The notes beneath the pieces are model-generated. The model was given only the letters and a program-made list of their open reading frames with translations. It searched no databases and was not told where the DNA came from. A DNA stretch of 64,000 nt from Scatophagus argus (Eukaryota; Chordata; Actinopteri; Scatophagidae), in the NCBI RefSeq assembly GCF_020382885.2, contig NC_058506.1, positions 10,332,318 through 10,396,317 on the forward strand. The letters run 5' to 3'. Both the position numbers and the translations under genes were made by a program. This document shows, piece by piece, positions 61,001-64,000 of this stretch. How positions within the stretch are numbered: the stretch's first letter is position 1; each line of letters begins with the position of its first letter.

Positions 61001-62439
61001 TTATAGCTGCAGCGTGTATATTTTTATATGAAAACCTATGCATTTGTATTGTGTATATTTTTTTTTCTCATGCAACCTTTCTGTCTGTTTAAATACTCTA
61101 GGTGCCTTTCTCCAACTGCAGTGAGGACTGTGAACCTGGTACAAGAAAAGGGATCATAGACAGCATGCCCACATGTTGCTTTGAATGCACCGAGTGCTCT
61201 GATGGAGAGTACAGTAATCATAGAGGTACTGAGATGCAAAAAAAATCACAACCTTACATAGATTAATGTTACACCTGACTAACACAGTTTGTTTTTTAAA
61301 CAGATGCCAGCGTTTGCACCAAATGTCCAAATAACTCCTGGTCCAACGGGAACCACACATTCTGTTTCCTGAAGGAGATCGAGTTTCTTTCCTGGACAGA
61401 ACCGTTTGGTATAGCTCTGGCAATATGTGCGGTATTGGGTGTTGTCTTGACAGCCTTCGTGATGGGAGTCTTCATCAAATTTCGCAACACTCCAATAGTG
61501 AAGGCCACAAACCGAGAGCTGTCCTATGTCCTCCTGTTCTCACTTATCTGTTGCTTTGGCAGCTCGCTCATCTTCATCGGAGAGCCACAGGATTGGACAT
61601 GCCGTTTACGGCAGCCCGCCTTTGGGATCAGTTTTGTTCTCTGCATCTCCTGCATCCTTGTGAAAACTAACAGAGTACTTTTGGTATTTGAAGCCAAGAT
61701 CCCTACAAGTCTCCATCGTAAATGGTGGGGATTGAACCTGCAGTTCCTGTTGGTGTTTCTGTGTACTTTTGTCCAAGTCATGATATGTGTGATCTGGCTT
61801 TACAATGCCCCTCCTTCCAGCTACAGGAACCACGATATTGATGAGATCATTTTTATCACATGCAATGAAGGCTCTGTGATGGCTCTTGGGTTTCTTATTG
61901 GCTATACGTGCCTCTTGGCAGCAATATGTTTCTTCTTTGCTTTTAAATCACGGAAGCTTCCAGAAAACTTTACAGAGGCCAAGTTCATTACTTTTAGCAT
62001 GCTCATATTCTTTATAGTTTGGATCTCTTTTATCCCTGCGTACTTTAGTACTTATGGCAAGTTTGTTTCAGCTGTGGAGGTCATTGCTATACTGGCATCC
62101 AGCTTTGGGATGCTGGCTTGCATCTTCTTTAACAAGGTCTACATCATCCTCTTCAAACCTTCCAGGAACACCATAGAGGAAGTCAGATGCAGCACCGCAG
62201 CCCATGCTTTCAAAGTGGCAGCCAAAGCTACATTAAAACACAGCACAATTGCTAGAAAAAAGTCCAGCAGCATCGGTGGATCCTCTGCCTCGACTCCGTC
62301 TTCATCAATAAGCCTGAAGACCAATGGCAATGACTGCACTCCGACCTCAGGAAAGCATAAGCCAAGGGTGAGCTTTGGCAGCGGAACAGTTACTTTGTCC
62401 TTGAGCTTTGAGGAGTCAAGGAGGAGTTCCCTGATGTGA
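58097..62439 (+). CDS. casr: Extracellular calcium-sensing receptor
   Basis: CaSR is a class C GPCR that senses extracellular Ca2+ and is potentiated by L-amino acids. In fish it acts in calcium and salinity homeostasis. Six exons join in phase into 940 codons plus TGA: 58097-58281, 58391-58697, 58933-59772, 59876-60106, 61102-61225, 61304-62439. A signal peptide covers about residues 1-20 and the Venus flytrap about 22-520. The cysteine-rich domain follows to about 597 and the seven-helix domain begins near 598 and lies wholly in the last exon, as in mammals. Ligand residues Ser147, Ser170, Asp190, Tyr218 and Glu297 and dimer cysteines 129 and 131 fall at exactly the human numbers. The loop before FRPLCTG and the cytoplasmic tail are shorter than in human (1,078 residues); the tail keeps the basic KKSSSIGG and STPSSSIS region and ends SSLM. 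The ATG follows an acceptor at 58,083 by 13 bases, so at least one upstream untranslated exon is expected. Confidence 0.97.
60720..61010 (+). mobile_element. Tc1-like transposase fragment in casr intron 4
   Basis: Plus-strand pieces resemble the C-terminal half of a Tc1/mariner DDE transposase: [20 protein letters not shown] near 60,726, [12 protein letters not shown] near 60,842, and a [19 protein letters not shown] stretch near 60,905. Stops and frame changes break it, so it is inactive. The Asn after the second catalytic Asp is replaced by Cys, and a segment seems lost after LWDE. No terminal inverted repeats are visible, so only the 3' part of the gene remains. It lies between exons 4 and 5 and does not touch splice sites. 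Confidence 0.75.
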
Positions 62440-63709
62440 TAGTATATGTATGTATGTATGTGTGTCAAACTTCAGCTTCATCAATCCCATTTATACCGTG
62501 GACTTTATTTTGAAATGCATTTACATGTAGATTAATGTATTAGCATTTTGTCTGAAAGATAAAGTTTCACTGGAGGTAGATAAAAGCAGTCCAACTAACA
62601 TTCCTTACTATGACAGAATCCTATGATTCTATATAACTTCCAGACTAACCCTGAGATACACTGCTAATAACAATGGAATATTTTGTACAACTGAAAACAT
62701 TATGTTAGATCCTTAAGTGTTTATGTGTCTTTAGTTTGTTTGTTTGTTTTGTTTGGTGTTTGTTTTTTGAGACACTATTCCTTGTCTAAATTAGCAAACT
62801 CTATTTTCTATCTAATTATCCAGTAAGTTTAACCAGAGAACAAACCCGGGCTCTTTAATGTGACCAGAGGACGCATGAGTCACACAGTAAATGCACAATT
62901 ACAGGATGTCAGCAAAACGTTCCATGCTTTGTGATTATGTTCTATTTTGGTCAACCACAACACAACAAAAGAAACAGAGGTATAGTCTCTACATGGCCCT
63001 GCCACCTTGTCTGGGGGTCTTTGGGCAACCCAAATAAGGTCTAAACTGAATTTGCCAGTGTTATATCATGCGTATTAGTGGATCTGTGCAATTATGATAC
63101 CAATTTGGTGATAATGATCACTGTTGCTTTTGTCAGATGTTTTTCACACACCTCTCTAAAATCACATGAACACATGCTTGAATGTTGTGTCTTTTGTTTC
63201 ACACAGATTCTATATTCAGTACATGAAATGATATATGAACTTGAATTTGTACTGGGCTAGATAAAAGGCTTACAATTATCTGTCATCCACAGCTGCACGT
63301 GTGACAACCTTCTTTTGCACTCAGGCACGTGCAGACATTTTGGGGTGCAGGGGCTCAAGCAAAGTCTCACCCCATCCATAAATTCACTATTCCCACTCCG
63401 ATGTTGCAATATTGACAATACAATACCGATCACACGAGAGAACAATTCAACTCTTCAAATCAAACTACATTAAAAGTCTTGCAAAAAAGCAACTATTGAA
63501 TAATTAGAAAAGAAGCTGTTGAAAATAATTCTGACTTAAGTAGGCAAGGTTTAAAGAGATAGATGTGGACGATACAGTAAAAAGAAACAAAACAAAACAA
63601 AAAAACACTCTTGTTTCTTGATTGCACACTGGACATTTTGTCTTGTCACAGCAGGGAAAACACGTAAAAGCTGGCTCAGTTCCATTAAGTGTCAGTGACA
63701 GTGAGCACA
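62440..63709. other. casr 3' flank and spacer
   Basis: A short GTAT array at 62,446-62,460 follows the casr stop codon. I see no canonical AATAAA in the next kilobase. ATTAAA near 63,468 and several ATAAA look-alikes (near 62,560 and 63,252) are the only candidates, so the 3' end is undetermined. No repeat family or exon is recognisable. Confidence 0.45.
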
Positions 63710-63739
63710 ATGGCGGGACCTCCCCTACCTGGAATGCAG
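63710..63739 (+). CDS. Possible first coding exon of an unidentified gene
   Basis: ATG at 63,710 in a good context (CACAATGGCGG) opens ten codons that read MAGPPLPGMQ and end exactly at a consensus donor CAG|GTATGT (63,739/63,740). Short first exons with ATGGCG starts are common in vertebrates. The rest of the gene would lie beyond the window. The peptide is too short to identify, and chance cannot be excluded. Confidence 0.35.
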
Positions 63740-64000
63740 GTATGTAATCAGTCCATTACAGCAATTATTGCGCGTCATGTCTGTGATTTACCTTGTTACC
63801 ATGGCCACAGGCCACTTTCTGTTGGAAACAAAAACATGCTTCAGGAGCTACTTTTTGGAGATCTGTTAGAAAGGACAACGCGCAGGCAGTTGTTCCCTGG
63901 TGTTTTTGGATGAAGATGCTGAGAGACGGCTGACGTTGTGGTCCACTGCAAAAACCTGGTGCTGGAGGCATATTAATTATTATTATAAGCACCCACGCTG
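63740..64000. other. Right edge, possible intron 1 of the downstream gene
   Basis: No second exon with clear splice sites is visible before the window ends. Apart from the donor at 63,740 I see nothing to annotate. Confidence 0.35.

Overview
The window is vertebrate nuclear DNA, almost certainly from a teleost, and a percomorph is likely. Genes are split into many short exons with GT-AG introns of about 70-600 bp. The four recognisable genes are close to vertebrate orthologues. The DNA between them is AT-rich, carries CA/GA, GT and TTTTG microsatellites, and holds relics of Tc1-like transposons and other repeats common in fish.

Layout. Positions 1-35,650 hold no gene I can name: a 35-kb stretch of AT-rich sequence with simple repeats, three repeat relics, a few purine-rich tracts and four coding-like patches of unknown identity (about 20.62-20.83, 24.39-24.95, 27.57-28.53 and 30.62-30.83 kb). 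From 35.7 kb the window becomes compact. cdc23 (APC/C subunit 8) runs rightward in 16 coding exons (35,730-40,429). kif20a (mitotic kinesin-6 MKLP2) runs leftward in 18 coding exons (47,901-41,315); the two genes are tail to tail, with poly(A) signals less than 100 bp apart. A CAT-type cationic amino-acid transporter, best read as slc7a3, also runs leftward in 11 coding exons (54,649-49,712). casr (calcium-sensing receptor) runs rightward in 6 coding exons (58,097-62,439). A possible first coding exon of an unidentified gene lies at 63,710-63,739.

I reconstructed splice sites and reading phase by hand for all four genes. Each joins into a full-length open frame with no frameshift: 573, 904, 621 and 940 residues.

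Functional logic. cdc23 and kif20a are both mitotic genes (anaphase promotion and cytokinesis), and their tail-to-tail order matches the human CDC23/KIF20A pair on 5q31. The kif20a promoter shows paired CCAAT boxes and CHR-like hexamers, the usual signature of late-cell-cycle genes. slc7a3 and casr are unrelated in pathway except that both deal with amino acids: one transports arginine and lysine, the other senses calcium and is modulated by L-amino acids. In human these genes sit on different chromosomes (Xq and 3q), so the linkage here is a fish arrangement.

I found no CRISPR array, rRNA, tRNA or operon, and none would be expected. The most checkable oddities are a GC-AG intron and a possible 36-residue N-terminal extension in slc7a3, a perfect 11-copy CAGGTA hexamer array in its first intron, and the unassigned coding-like patches in the desert.
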